DNA of 64,000 bases from Nocardioides perillae (GTDB lineage: Bacteria > Actinomycetota > Actinomycetes > Propionibacteriales > Nocardioidaceae). The notes under the pieces are model-generated. The model was not told the origin of the DNA and ran no database searches. It worked only from the letters and a program-made list of their open reading frames with translations. Below, piece after piece: positions 47,477 through 56,313 of the stretch. Location: positions 558,001 to 622,000 of the forward strand of contig NZ_JACCAC010000001.1 of assembly GCF_013409425.1 (NCBI RefSeq), written 5' to 3'. Within the stretch, counting starts at the first letter, position 1, and the number at the start of each line of letters is the position of its first letter. A program made the position numbers and the translations under genes.

Positions 47477-49612
47477 GTGCGCGCACCTCGGGGCCTGCCG
47501 GCCGCCCTCCTCGCCCTCTCGCTGACCGCCGTCGCCTCGTGCTCCGGGGCGGGTGGCGGCGAGCCGGGCACGACCGACCCGGCACCGGCGCCTGGCACGC
47601 CGGCCCGCGCCGAGGCGCCGGCCTCCGACGTCGACTGGTCCCCGGCGCCGCGCACCGTGGACGGCCTCTCGGTGCTCGCCGAGTCCGACGCCGACGGCTT
47701 CCGGCTGCACACCGCGTCCGGCGAGAAGACCTTCCTGCCGGGGGTGAACCTCGGCTCGAGCACCCCGCTGCACCAGCCGGGTGAGGTCGGCACGATCGAG
47801 GCCGAGCAGTACCGCGACTGGCTCGCCACCATGGGGCGCCTCGGCTCGCGCGTCGTGCGGGTCTACACGCTCCACCCGCCCGCCTTCTACGACGAGCTCG
47901 CGGCCTACAACGAGGCCCACCCCGAGGCGCCGCTCTACCTCGCCCAGGGCGTCTACCTGCCCGACGAGTCGTACGTCGAGCCCGGCGGCACGCTCTACGA
48001 CCCGGTCGTCGACGAGGCGTTCAGCGCCGAGCTCGCGGACGTCTCCGCCGCCGTCCACGGCGACCTCGAGCGCGAGCAGCGGCCGGGCCGCGCCGGCGGC
48101 ACCTACACCACCGACGTCTCGCCGTGGCTGGCCTCGTGGGTCCTCGGCGTCGAGTGGGACCCCGCCGGCGTGCTCCGCACCGACGCGCGGCACGCGGACA
48201 CGGCGTACGCGCCCGGGCGCTTCTTCGCCGCCACCGCGGACGCGACCGCCACCGAGCGCTGGATCGCCACGCACCTCGACGAGCTCGCGGCGCTGGAGGC
48301 GGCGCGTGGCAGCTCGGTGCCGGTGGCCTTCGTCAACTGGCCCACGACCGACCCGCTCGACCACCCCGAGGAGCCGCTGCCCGAGGAGGACGCCGCCTCG
48401 GTCGACCCGGTGCACGTCCTGCCGACCGACGCCTGGCCGGGCGGCACCTTCGCGAGCTTCCACGCCTACCCCTACTACCCCGACTTCCAGCGCTACGAGC
48501 CCGGGCTGCAGGACGAGCAGTGGGACGGCGAGGGCGACCCCTACGCCGGCTACGTGGTGCGGCTGCGCGAGCACAGCGCCGAGCACATGCCGCTGCTGGT
48601 CACCGAGACGGGGGTTCCCTCGTCGCTGGGCAGCGCCCACGTCGGGACCCGCGGCCGCGACCAGGGTGGGCACGAGGAGGTCGACGCGATGACGATCAAC
48701 GCCGACCTCGTGCGGCTCGCTGAGGACAAGGGCGCCGCGGCCGCGTGGCTCTTCGCCTTCGAGGACGAGTGGTTCAAGCGCACCTGGAACACCCAGCTGC
48801 ACCAGGTGCCCGAGCGTCGCCAGCTGTGGCACGACCCGCTGACCAACGAGCAGTGGTTCGGGCTGCTGTCGACCGACGCCGAGCCGATCCCGGACGCCGC
48901 GGCCGAGGTCCTGCCCGAGGCGATGCCGGCCGACGGCCCGTTCGAGTACCTCTACGCCTGGGCCGACGCCTCGTGGGTGCACCTCGAGGTGACCTTCCGC
49001 GACGCCGTGCCCGAGGCCCTCGACGTCGAGGCCGACGTGGTGCCCGGCCCGGAGGCGGCCGACTACCGCGTCCTGGTGCGGCCGGGCGAGGGCACCGCCA
49101 CCGCCGAGGTGCGCCGCGACCTCGACCCGGTGCGCCTCGACGTCACCCCGGGACAGCGCGGCCCCTACCGGCCGGGGGCCGAGGAGCCGTGGCACACCTA
49201 CGCCTTGATGGTGAACCGCCCCCTCGTCGTGCAAGGCGTCCAGCGCCCGGAGGAGCTGCAGGTCGTCGACGAGCTGCGCGAGGGCGCGTGGGAGCCCGGC
49301 GCGGAGGACCGCGACTCGCTGGCCACGTGGCAGGTCGACGAGGAACGGCGCACGGTGCGGCTGCGCCTGCCGTGGTCGATGCTCGGCATGGCCGACCCGT
49401 CGAGCCGCACCGCCCTGGGCGAGGGCGTCCCCGCCGAGCTGGTCGAGGTGCCGGGGATGCGCCTGACCTTCACCGCGGCGGGGTCCGGTGGGGCGGCGGC
49501 GAGCCAGGAGCTCGACTTCCGCTGGCCGACCTGGAACACCGCGCCCTACTCCGTGCGGGAGAAGGACGGCCTGCAGCGGGTCGCCGACGCCTTCCGCGAC
49601 GTCGCTCCGTAG
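47477..49612 (+). CDS. Large secreted lipoprotein, glycosidase-like TIM barrel
   Basis: A 711-residue lipoprotein. The signal peptide is GLPAALLALSLTAVASCSG with a lipobox Cys near 22, then an Ala/Pro linker. A TIM-barrel-like domain (about 60-460) has FLPGVNLGSSTPLH, RVVRVYTLHPPAFYDEL, SWVLGVEWDP and LLVTETGVPSSLGS; the last resembles the nucleophile strand of clan A glycoside hydrolases. The usual acid/base Asn-Glu is not clear. The C-terminal third is beta-rich (WVHLEVTFRDAVPEALDVEA). It may act on cell-surface polysaccharide. No characterised relative is recalled. Confidence 0.7.
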   Translation: MRAPRGLPAALLALSLTAVASCSGAGGGEPGTTDPAPAPGTPARAEAPASDVDWSPAPRTVDGLSVLAESDADGFRLHTASGEKTFLPGVNLGSSTPLHQPGEVGTIEAEQYRDWLATMGRLGSRVVRVYTLHPPAFYDELAAYNEAHPEAPLYLAQGVYLPDESYVEPGGTLYDPVVDEAFSAELADVSAAVHGDLEREQRPGRAGGTYTTDVSPWLASWVLGVEWDPAGVLRTDARHADTAYAPGRFFAATADATATERWIATHLDELAALEAARGSSVPVAFVNWPTTDPLDHPEEPLPEEDAASVDPVHVLPTDAWPGGTFASFHAYPYYPDFQRYEPGLQDEQWDGEGDPYAGYVVRLREHSAEHMPLLVTETGVPSSLGSAHVGTRGRDQGGHEEVDAMTINADLVRLAEDKGAAAAWLFAFEDEWFKRTWNTQLHQVPERRQLWHDPLTNEQWFGLLSTDAEPIPDAAAEVLPEAMPADGPFEYLYAWADASWVHLEVTFRDAVPEALDVEADVVPGPEAADYRVLVRPGEGTATAEVRRDLDPVRLDVTPGQRGPYRPGAEEPWHTYALMVNRPLVVQGVQRPEELQVVDELREGAWEPGAEDRDSLATWQVDEERRTVRLRLPWSMLGMADPSSRTALGEGVPAELVEVPGMRLTFTAAGSGGAAASQELDFRWPTWNTAPYSVREKDGLQRVADAFRDVAP

Positions 49613-49652
49613 CAGCGGTCGGCCGTCGGCCCGTCCGGGTAGCCTCGCCGGC

Positions 49653-51608
49653 GTGACGATCCTCGACGACGCCCGCCCGGGCATGGACGACGCCATCCGA
49701 CCGCAGGACGACCTCTTCGGCCACGTCAACGGCACGTGGCTGCGCGAGGCCGAGATCCCCGCGGACCGCTCCAGCTGGGGCCCCTTCGTGGAGCTCGCCG
49801 ACCGCTCGGAGGAGCAGGTGCGCGCGATCATCACCGAGCTCGCCGAGCGCCCCGACGCCGAGCTCGACGACGACCAGCGCAAGATCGGCGCCCTCTTCAC
49901 CTCCTTCGCCGACGAGGCCGAGGTCGAGCGGCGTGGGTTGCGACCCGTCGCCCCGCTGCTCGACGCGGTCCACGCGCTGCGCGACGTGCGCGACCTCGCG
50001 GCGTTCCTCGGCGAGCTCGAGCGCATCGGCGGCCACGGGCTCTTCGGCTCCTACGTCGACACCGACTCGAAGGACTCCGACCGCTACCTCCTCCACCTCA
50101 CCCAGGGTGGCCTGGGGCTGCCCGACGAGTCCTACTACCGCGACGACAAGTTCGCCGAGGTGCGGGAGGCCTACGTCGCCTACCTCGAGCGGCTGCTGAC
50201 CCTCGGCGAGCAGCCCGACCCCGCCGCCTCCGCGCGCCGCATCCTCGAGATCGACACGCTGCTGGCCCGGGGCCACTGGGAGCGCGCCGAGACCCGCGAC
50301 GTGCAGAAGACCTACAACCTCACCACCCTCGAGGGCCTGCGCGCGCTCTGCCCGGCCTTCGACGTCGACGCCTACGTCCGCAACCTCGCCGGCGCGAAGC
50401 TCGAGGTCGAGCAGGTGCTCGGCGAGACCTGCGTGCGGCAGCCGTCGTACTTCTCCCACCTCTCGAGCGTGCTCGAGGAGGTGCCGATCGAGGACTGGCG
50501 CCCGTGGCTGGTGAGCCGGGTGCTGCGCTCGTGCGCGCCCTACCTGCCCGGCGACTTCGTCGAGGCCAACTTCGACTTCTACGGCCGCACCCTCAACGGC
50601 ACGCCCGAGCTGCGCGCGCGGTGGAAGCGCGCCGTCGCCTTCGTCGAGGGCGCCGTGGGCGAGGCCGTCGGCCGGGAGTACGTCGCGCGCCACTTCCCGC
50701 CGCGCTCCAAGGAGCTGATGGACGAGCTGGTGGCGAACCTCCTCGAGGCCTACCGCCGCTCGATCGCCGCGCTCGACTGGATGACCGAGGAGAGCAAGCA
50801 GCGGGCCTACGACAAGCTCGCGACCTTCCGCCCCAAGATCGGCTACCCCGACCGCTGGCGCGACTACTCCGGCCTGCACGTCACCGCCGACGACCTGCTC
50901 GGCAACGTCGCCGCCGCGGCCGCCTTCGAGACCGACCGCCAGCTCGGCAAGCTCGGCGGGCCGGTCGACCGCGACGAGTGGTTCATGCTCCCGCAGACCG
51001 TCAACGCCTACTACAACCCCGGCACCAACGAGATCTGCTTCCCCGCGGGCATCCTGCAGAAGCCGTTCTTCGACCCCGACGCCCACCCGGCCGAGAACTA
51101 CGGCGGCATCGGCGCGGTCATCGGTCACGAGATCGGCCACGGCTTCGACGACCAGGGTGCGCAGTACGACGGCCAGGGCAACCTCCACGACTGGTGGACC
51201 CCCGACGACAAGGCCGCCTTCGAGGTCAAGAGCAAGGCGCTCGTCACGCAGTACGACGGGTTCTCGCCGCGGGCGCTGCCCGGCGAGCACGTCAACGGGT
51301 CGCTGACCGTCGGCGAGAACATCGGCGACCTCGGCGGGCTGACCATCGGCCACCACGCCTACCTCATCGCGTGCGGGGGGTCGGCCCCCGAGGAGGACCG
51401 CCGCCGGCTCTTCCTCAACTGGGCCTACGTCTGGCGCACCAAGCGGCGGCCGGAGCAGGAGCGCCAGTACCTCACCGTCGACCCGCACAGCCCGCCGGAG
51501 TTCCGCGCCAACATCGTGCGCAACCTCGACGAGTTCCACGAGGTCTTCGACACCCGGCCCGGTGACGGCCTCTGGCTCGACCCCGAGGAGCGCGTGCGCA
51601 TCTGGTGA
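49653..51608 (+). CDS. M13 family zinc metallopeptidase (neprilysin-like)
   Basis: A 651-residue peptidase. The zinc motif HEIGHGFDDQG starts at His492, the third ligand is in the later GENIGDLGG segment (Glu near 555), and NAYYNPGTNEICFPAGIL is the substrate-binding strand. The N-terminal domain begins DDLFGHVNGTWLREAEIPAD, typical of M13. There is no signal peptide, as in many actinobacterial PepO-like members, suggesting a cytosolic enzyme that degrades oligopeptides. The GTG at 49653 is close to the conserved N-terminus. Confidence 0.95.
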   Translation: MTILDDARPGMDDAIRPQDDLFGHVNGTWLREAEIPADRSSWGPFVELADRSEEQVRAIITELAERPDAELDDDQRKIGALFTSFADEAEVERRGLRPVAPLLDAVHALRDVRDLAAFLGELERIGGHGLFGSYVDTDSKDSDRYLLHLTQGGLGLPDESYYRDDKFAEVREAYVAYLERLLTLGEQPDPAASARRILEIDTLLARGHWERAETRDVQKTYNLTTLEGLRALCPAFDVDAYVRNLAGAKLEVEQVLGETCVRQPSYFSHLSSVLEEVPIEDWRPWLVSRVLRSCAPYLPGDFVEANFDFYGRTLNGTPELRARWKRAVAFVEGAVGEAVGREYVARHFPPRSKELMDELVANLLEAYRRSIAALDWMTEESKQRAYDKLATFRPKIGYPDRWRDYSGLHVTADDLLGNVAAAAAFETDRQLGKLGGPVDRDEWFMLPQTVNAYYNPGTNEICFPAGILQKPFFDPDAHPAENYGGIGAVIGHEIGHGFDDQGAQYDGQGNLHDWWTPDDKAAFEVKSKALVTQYDGFSPRALPGEHVNGSLTVGENIGDLGGLTIGHHAYLIACGGSAPEEDRRRLFLNWAYVWRTKRRPEQERQYLTVDPHSPPEFRANIVRNLDEFHEVFDTRPGDGLWLDPEERVRIW

Positions 51609-51744
51609 CGCCCGGGCCGCGTGCCCGGCCGGCTTGCGGCGATCTTGAGGCGCGAGGTCTGGACCGGCACGCCCGGGTGCGCGAGCGTGGTCCCCGGCCG
51701 CGCGGCGCCATGGGGGCGCCGTCGTCGGCCGCCGGGGGGACACC

Positions 51745-53271
51745 GTGACCGTCAGGTCGGCACTGCATGCGCGCGTCGGCGCGCCCACGCTCCTGACCGT
51801 GCTCGCGACCTGCCTCGTCGGAGCGGTCCTCGGGGCCGTGCTCCTGGCCGGGGTGCTGGTCGGCGTCCCGTCCGCGGGCGCGGGGGGCGCCGCGGTCGGG
51901 GTCACGGCGGGTGCCGACGGGGGCGACCCGGGTGGTCCCCAGGATGGCGCGCCGGCCGCTGCGCGCGGGCCGGTGGCCGGGCTGGCGCTGCTCGACGCCC
52001 ACGGGCCGGGAGGCGCGCCGTTCGTGGGCGAGGCCTTCACCGTGCAGTCGCCCGACCAGCCGACCGGACCCCGCGACCGCGGGACCGGGTGGACCTGCAC
52101 GGTCGACGCGGGGGACGGCACGGCGGCGGACGGGCACTGGCGCGCCAAGCCGTGGTCGCCGCAGGCGCCGTGCGCCAGGAGCCACACCTACGCCTCGCCC
52201 GGTCGCCACACGATCACGCTGACGGTCACCGACGACCTCGGCCGCTCGACCACCTCGACGCAGGAGGTGGAGGTGGTCGACCGCCCGGTCGAGGTGCTCG
52301 GCGAGGTGGCCGAGGGCTCCGTGCTGCCGCTGCCGGTGCCCGCCTCGGGCGGCAGCTGGCGGGTCGTCGGCGACGCGGCCGCGCGCTGCGCCGTCGAGGG
52401 CGGCGAGGCGGGAGACGGTGGTGGGGGAGGACCGGGGGGTGCGGAGCCGGTGCTGCGCTGTCACGACGACGGTCCCGCCCGGCTGCACCTCGACGCGACG
52501 GACGGCTCGGAGTCCCGGGCGGTCGACACGGCGTGGCGCAACGTCGCCCCGGCGCCGGGCCCGGTGCGGCTCGAGCGCTGGCGCGCCGACGGCTCGACGG
52601 TGCCGCTGCGCGGCGCACGCACCGGGGCGTCCGCCGCAGGCGGGACGCGGGCGGTGGTGGTGCGCACCGGTGACCAGGTCCTGCTGCGGGTGCCGCACGG
52701 CGACCCGGGCTCCGCGGTCGACCCCGCGGCGCTCGGTGCGCTGCGCGGCGACGACGTCACCTGCCGCACCGGCTTCGGTGACGGGACCGCTGCCGTGAGC
52801 GCGGCGTACGGGCCCGACTGCACCCCGACCACCGCGTGGCAGCGACCGGGCACCTTCCGCGTCACGACGACCGCGACGGACGACGACGGGGCCACGAGCC
52901 GGGCGACGTCACGGGTGCGGGTCGTGCTGCGGCCGGTCTCGGCCGCCGTGCGCGGGCGGCTCGACGACGGCTCCTCGGTGAGCGGCTGGGCGCGGCTGCG
53001 GCGTGCGGGCACCCGGGGCGTGGTGCGGCTCGTCACGGCGGAGGGCCGGGTCGTCCGTGCCGCCGGGCGGCCGCGGGTCTCGGTGGTCGACGGGGCGGTC
53101 ACCTGGACGACGCCGGTGCGCGTCGACGGGCAGCGCGGCTACCGCGCGTCGGTGACGGTGCCCGCCGGGCGCGGTCGCGTCGAGGTCGTGGTGTGGGGCG
53201 CGGCCGAGACCGTGCTGGTGGCCGGCGGTGCGCGGGAGGCGCTGCGGGCGCAGCGGCGGCTCGGGCGCTGA
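51745..53271 (+). CDS. Exported PKD-domain protein
   Basis: A 508-residue protein with an N-terminal membrane helix (TLLTVLATCLVGAVLGAVLLAGVLVG, given here only as residues 15-40) and an extracellular part. It has two PKD-like beta domains: DAGDGTAADGHW with ARSHTYASPGRHTITLTVTD near 150, and FGDGTAAVSAAYG with TFRVTTTATDDDG near 365. The C-terminus is another beta-rich region. PKD modules mediate binding to proteins or sugars at the cell surface. No catalytic motif is visible. The GTG at 51745 is 137 bp after the peptidase stop. Confidence 0.7.
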   Translation: MTVRSALHARVGAPTLLTVLATCLVGAVLGAVLLAGVLVGVPSAGAGGAAVGVTAGADGGDPGGPQDGAPAAARGPVAGLALLDAHGPGGAPFVGEAFTVQSPDQPTGPRDRGTGWTCTVDAGDGTAADGHWRAKPWSPQAPCARSHTYASPGRHTITLTVTDDLGRSTTSTQEVEVVDRPVEVLGEVAEGSVLPLPVPASGGSWRVVGDAAARCAVEGGEAGDGGGGGPGGAEPVLRCHDDGPARLHLDATDGSESRAVDTAWRNVAPAPGPVRLERWRADGSTVPLRGARTGASAAGGTRAVVVRTGDQVLLRVPHGDPGSAVDPAALGALRGDDVTCRTGFGDGTAAVSAAYGPDCTPTTAWQRPGTFRVTTTATDDDGATSRATSRVRVVLRPVSAAVRGRLDDGSSVSGWARLRRAGTRGVVRLVTAEGRVVRAAGRPRVSVVDGAVTWTTPVRVDGQRGYRASVTVPAGRGRVEVVVWGAAETVLVAGGAREALRAQRRLGR

Positions 53272-53385
53272 CCCTCCCCGCTGGTCCGTGCGCGGGCACG
53301 CCGCGGGCGTGGGCCGCGGCGCGTCGTCCACAGGTGCGCCGCCGGGCGGCGGCGGGTGTCGCCGGGCGCTGGTAGACACGTCGTC

Positions 53386-55530
53386 ATGACCGCCGCGGAT
53401 CTCGAGGACGCCACCGACGTCGACCGCGCCGCCGTGCGCGCGGAGGCCGAGCGCCACCTGCGCGCCCTGGTCGGGCGCGACGACGCAGCGCTGCGCGAGG
53501 ACCAGTGGACCGCGATCGAGGCGCTGGCGGTCGACCGCCGTCGCGCCCTGGTCGTGCAGCGCACGGGGTGGGGCAAGTCCGCGGTCTACTTCGTCGCCAC
53601 CGCCCTGCTGCGCGCCCGCGGGGCGGGCCCGACCGTCATCGTGTCGCCGCTGCTGGCGCTGATGCGCAACCAGGTCGAGGCCGCCGAGCGCGCCGGCATC
53701 CACGCCGTCACCATCAACTCGACCAACCTGGAGGACTGGGAGCGGGTCCACGCCGACATCGCGGAGGGCCGCGTCGACGTGCTGCTGGTGAGCCCCGAGC
53801 GGCTCAACAACCCCTCCTTCCGCGACGAGGTGCTGCCGCGGCTCGCCGCCACGACGGGCCTGCTCGTGGTCGACGAGGCGCACTGCATCTCCGACTGGGG
53901 CCACGACTTCCGTCCCGACTACCGCCGCATCCGCACGCTGCTGGGCGACCTGCGCGCCGGTGTGCCGGTGCTCGCGACCACCGCGACGGCCAACGAGCGG
54001 GTGACCCACGACGTCGCCGAGCAGCTCGGGGCCGACACCCTGACGCTGCGCGGTTCGCTCGACCGCGAGTCGCTGCGGCTCGGCGTGGTGCGGCTGCCCT
54101 CCCCGCAGAGGCGGCTGGCGTGGCTGGCCGACCACCTCGCCGAGCAGCCGGGCTCCGGCATCGTCTACTGCCTCACCGTCGCCGCCACCCAGGAGATCGC
54201 CGACTTCCTGCGCTCCCGCGGCCACGACGTCGCGGCCTACTCCGGCCAGACCGACCCCACCGAGCGTCAGGCGCTCGAGGCCGACCTGGCGGCCGGCCGG
54301 GTCAAGGCGCTGGTCGCGACCAGTGCGCTCGGGATGGGTTTCGACGCCACGCTCGGCTTCGTGGTCAACGTGGGCGCGCCGTCCTCGCCGGTGGCCTACT
54401 ACCAGCAGGTCGGCCGCGCCGGCCGCGGCACCGACGAGGCCACCGTCGTGCTGCTGCCCGCCCCGGAGGACCGCGACATCTGGGCCTACTTCGCCTCGCT
54501 GGCCTTCCCCCGCGAGGAGCTGGTGCAGCAGACGCTGCAGGTGCTCGCCGACGAGGGGAGGCCGCTGTCGACCGCGGTGCTCGAGACCCACGTCGAGCTG
54601 GGTCGCACCCGCCTCGAGACGATGCTCAAGGTGCTCGACGTCGACGGCGCGGTGCGCCGGGTCCGGGGCGGGTGGGAGTCCACCGGTCAGCCGTGGTCCT
54701 ACGACGCCGAGCGCTACGCCCGCGTCGCCGAGGCGCGCGAGCGCGAGCAGGCCGCGATGCTCGACTACCTCGCGACCGACGGCTGCCGCATGGAGTTCCT
54801 GCGCCGTCAGCTCGACGACCCCGAGGCCGCGCCCTGCGGTCGCTGCGACAACTGCGGCGGGCTGTCGCTGGGCCTCGAGGTGTCCGACGCGGCCGTCGAG
54901 GAGGCCTCGGCGCGGCTGGCCCGGCCGGGTGTCGCGGTGGCCCCGCGCAAGATGTGGCCGACCGGCCTGGCCAACCTCGGCCTCGACCTCAAGGGCAAGA
55001 TCACCGACGGCGCCGACGAGGGCCGCGCGGTCGCCCGCATGACCGACCTCGGCCACGGCCAGGCGCTCCGCGAGCTCTTCCGCGACGGCACCCCCGACGG
55101 CCCGGTCCCCGTGCCGCTGGTGCGCGCGGTCGTCGAGGTGCTCGGCGACTGGCTGCCCGGGGCGACGGGCACCGGCGCGGTCGCGGGCTCGGTGGGCTCC
55201 GTGGTGCACGTCGAGTCGGCCACGCGGCCGACCCTCGTCGCCGACCTCGCGGCCGGCCTGTCGCGCTACCTCCAGGTGCCGGTCGCCGGCCGGTGGGCCC
55301 TCGTCGACGCGTCGGTGCCGCCGGGGCGGGGTGCCGCCAACTCCGCGCAGCGCGTCGCCGCCCTGGGTCGACGCCACGACCTCGTGCTCGACGGCGACCT
55401 CCCGCCCGGCCCCGTGCTGCTCGTCGACGACCGCACCGTCACCGGCTGGTCGCTGACGCTCGCCGCCCGCGCCCTGCGCCGCGCCGGCGCGGCGCAGGTG
55501 CTGCCCCTGGTGCTCGCCACCGACAGCTGA
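53386..55530 (+). CDS. recQ: RecQ-family DNA helicase with C-terminal phosphoribosyltransferase-like domain
   Basis: A 714-residue protein. It has helicase motif I RTGWGKSAVYF (near 60), the DEAH box VVDEAHCISDWGHDFRPDYR (near 160), motif VI QVGRAGRGTDEATV, and zinc-binding CGRCDNC (near 484). Beyond the zinc/winged-helix part, the last 110 residues form a PRTase-like domain with LLVDDRTVTGWSLTLAARAL (near 680). RecQ unwinds DNA 3'-5' in repair. The added domain may bind nucleotides or PRPP; the substrate is unknown. The ATG at 53386 was chosen because earlier codons lack coding character. Confidence 0.92.
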   Translation: MTAADLEDATDVDRAAVRAEAERHLRALVGRDDAALREDQWTAIEALAVDRRRALVVQRTGWGKSAVYFVATALLRARGAGPTVIVSPLLALMRNQVEAAERAGIHAVTINSTNLEDWERVHADIAEGRVDVLLVSPERLNNPSFRDEVLPRLAATTGLLVVDEAHCISDWGHDFRPDYRRIRTLLGDLRAGVPVLATTATANERVTHDVAEQLGADTLTLRGSLDRESLRLGVVRLPSPQRRLAWLADHLAEQPGSGIVYCLTVAATQEIADFLRSRGHDVAAYSGQTDPTERQALEADLAAGRVKALVATSALGMGFDATLGFVVNVGAPSSPVAYYQQVGRAGRGTDEATVVLLPAPEDRDIWAYFASLAFPREELVQQTLQVLADEGRPLSTAVLETHVELGRTRLETMLKVLDVDGAVRRVRGGWESTGQPWSYDAERYARVAEAREREQAAMLDYLATDGCRMEFLRRQLDDPEAAPCGRCDNCGGLSLGLEVSDAAVEEASARLARPGVAVAPRKMWPTGLANLGLDLKGKITDGADEGRAVARMTDLGHGQALRELFRDGTPDGPVPVPLVRAVVEVLGDWLPGATGTGAVAGSVGSVVHVESATRPTLVADLAAGLSRYLQVPVAGRWALVDASVPPGRGAANSAQRVAALGRRHDLVLDGDLPPGPVLLVDDRTVTGWSLTLAARALRRAGAAQVLPLVLATDS

Positions 55531-55547
55531 CCGCCGGTCGCTCGCCC

Positions 55548-55706
55548 CGGCGTACGCCGGTGGTGGCGGCTGCGGTGCGTCATGCGGTGCGCGCGCAGTT
55601 GCGTCGACGACGCATGACGCTGCCCGGGGGGTGCGGCGTACGCCGGTGGTGGCTGCTGGGGTGCGTCATGCGATCGACACGCAGCTGCGTCGGTGTCGCA
55701 CGACGC
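55548..55706 (+). repeat. Pair of 73-bp direct repeats with internal palindromes
   Basis: Units 55548-55620 and 55634-55706 have the same length and are mostly identical. Both start with CGGCGTACGCCGGTGGTGGC and contain GTGCGTCATGCG. Each has GCGTCATGCG facing an inverse copy at its end (perfect in the first, one mismatch in the second). They fill the gap between recQ and the convergent glutathione peroxidase gene. Confidence 0.8.
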
Positions 55707-55712
55707 AGCTGC
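55681..55712. terminator. Perfect 12-bp-stem hairpin between recQ and the peroxidase
   Basis: GCAGCTGCGTCG (55681-55692) and CGACGCAGCTGC (55701-55712) flank an 8-base loop. It is the strongest hairpin of the convergent intergenic region and overlaps the second 73-bp repeat. Confidence 0.7.
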
Positions 55713-55735
55713 GGCGCCGTGTCAGCCGGGCGAGG

Positions 55736-56221
55736 TCAGAGCAGGCCGTCGACGGCGTCGACCAGGCGCGGGTCGTCGGGGGTGACGGTGGGGGAGAAGC
55801 GGGCGACGACGGTGCCGTCGGCGGCGAGGAGGAACTTCTCGAAGTTCCACTGCACGTCGCCGGCCTCGCCGTCCTCGTTGGGCGTGCGGGTGAGCAGCTC
55901 GTAGAGCGGGTGCCGCTCCGCGCCGTTGACCTCGACCTTCTCCGACATCGGGAAGGTCACGCCGTAGGTCGCGGAGCAGAACTCCTGGATCTCCTCCGCG
56001 CTGCCCGGCTCCTGCCCGCCGAACTGGTTGCACGGGAGCCCGACGACGGTGAAGCCGCGGCCGGAGAAGCGCTCGTGGAGCTCCTCGAGGCCGGTGTACT
56101 GCGGGGTCAGGCCGCACTTGCTCGCGACGTTGACCAGCAGCGCGGGGTGGCCGCCGGTGAGCTCGCGCAGGGTGCTCGGCGTGCCGTCGAGCCGGGCCAG
56201 GGGCAGGTCGAGGATGTCCAC
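55736..56221 (-). CDS. Glutathione peroxidase family thiol peroxidase
   Basis: A 161-residue protein. The peroxidatic Cys36 lies in NVASKCGLTPQYTGLEEL, the catalytic Gln region is VVGLPCNQFGGQEPGS (which also holds the likely resolving Cys) and the Trp/Asn are in VQWNFEKFLL. This is the Cys (non-selenium) type, normally reduced by thioredoxin in bacteria that lack glutathione. It removes peroxides in the cytosol. The ATG at 56221 begins DILDLPLARLDG, a normal N-terminus. Confidence 0.95.
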   Translation of the reverse strand: MDILDLPLARLDGTPSTLRELTGGHPALLVNVASKCGLTPQYTGLEELHERFSGRGFTVVGLPCNQFGGQEPGSAEEIQEFCSATYGVTFPMSEKVEVNGAERHPLYELLTRTPNEDGEAGDVQWNFEKFLLAADGTVVARFSPTVTPDDPRLVDAVDGLL

Positions 56222-56313
56222 GCGGGCAGCGTAGCCACCGGCGCGCGGCGGTCCGCTCCCTGCTCGGGTACGCCGGACGGCCGGTGTCGGCGACAGCGGT
56301 TACGGTCGCTCGC

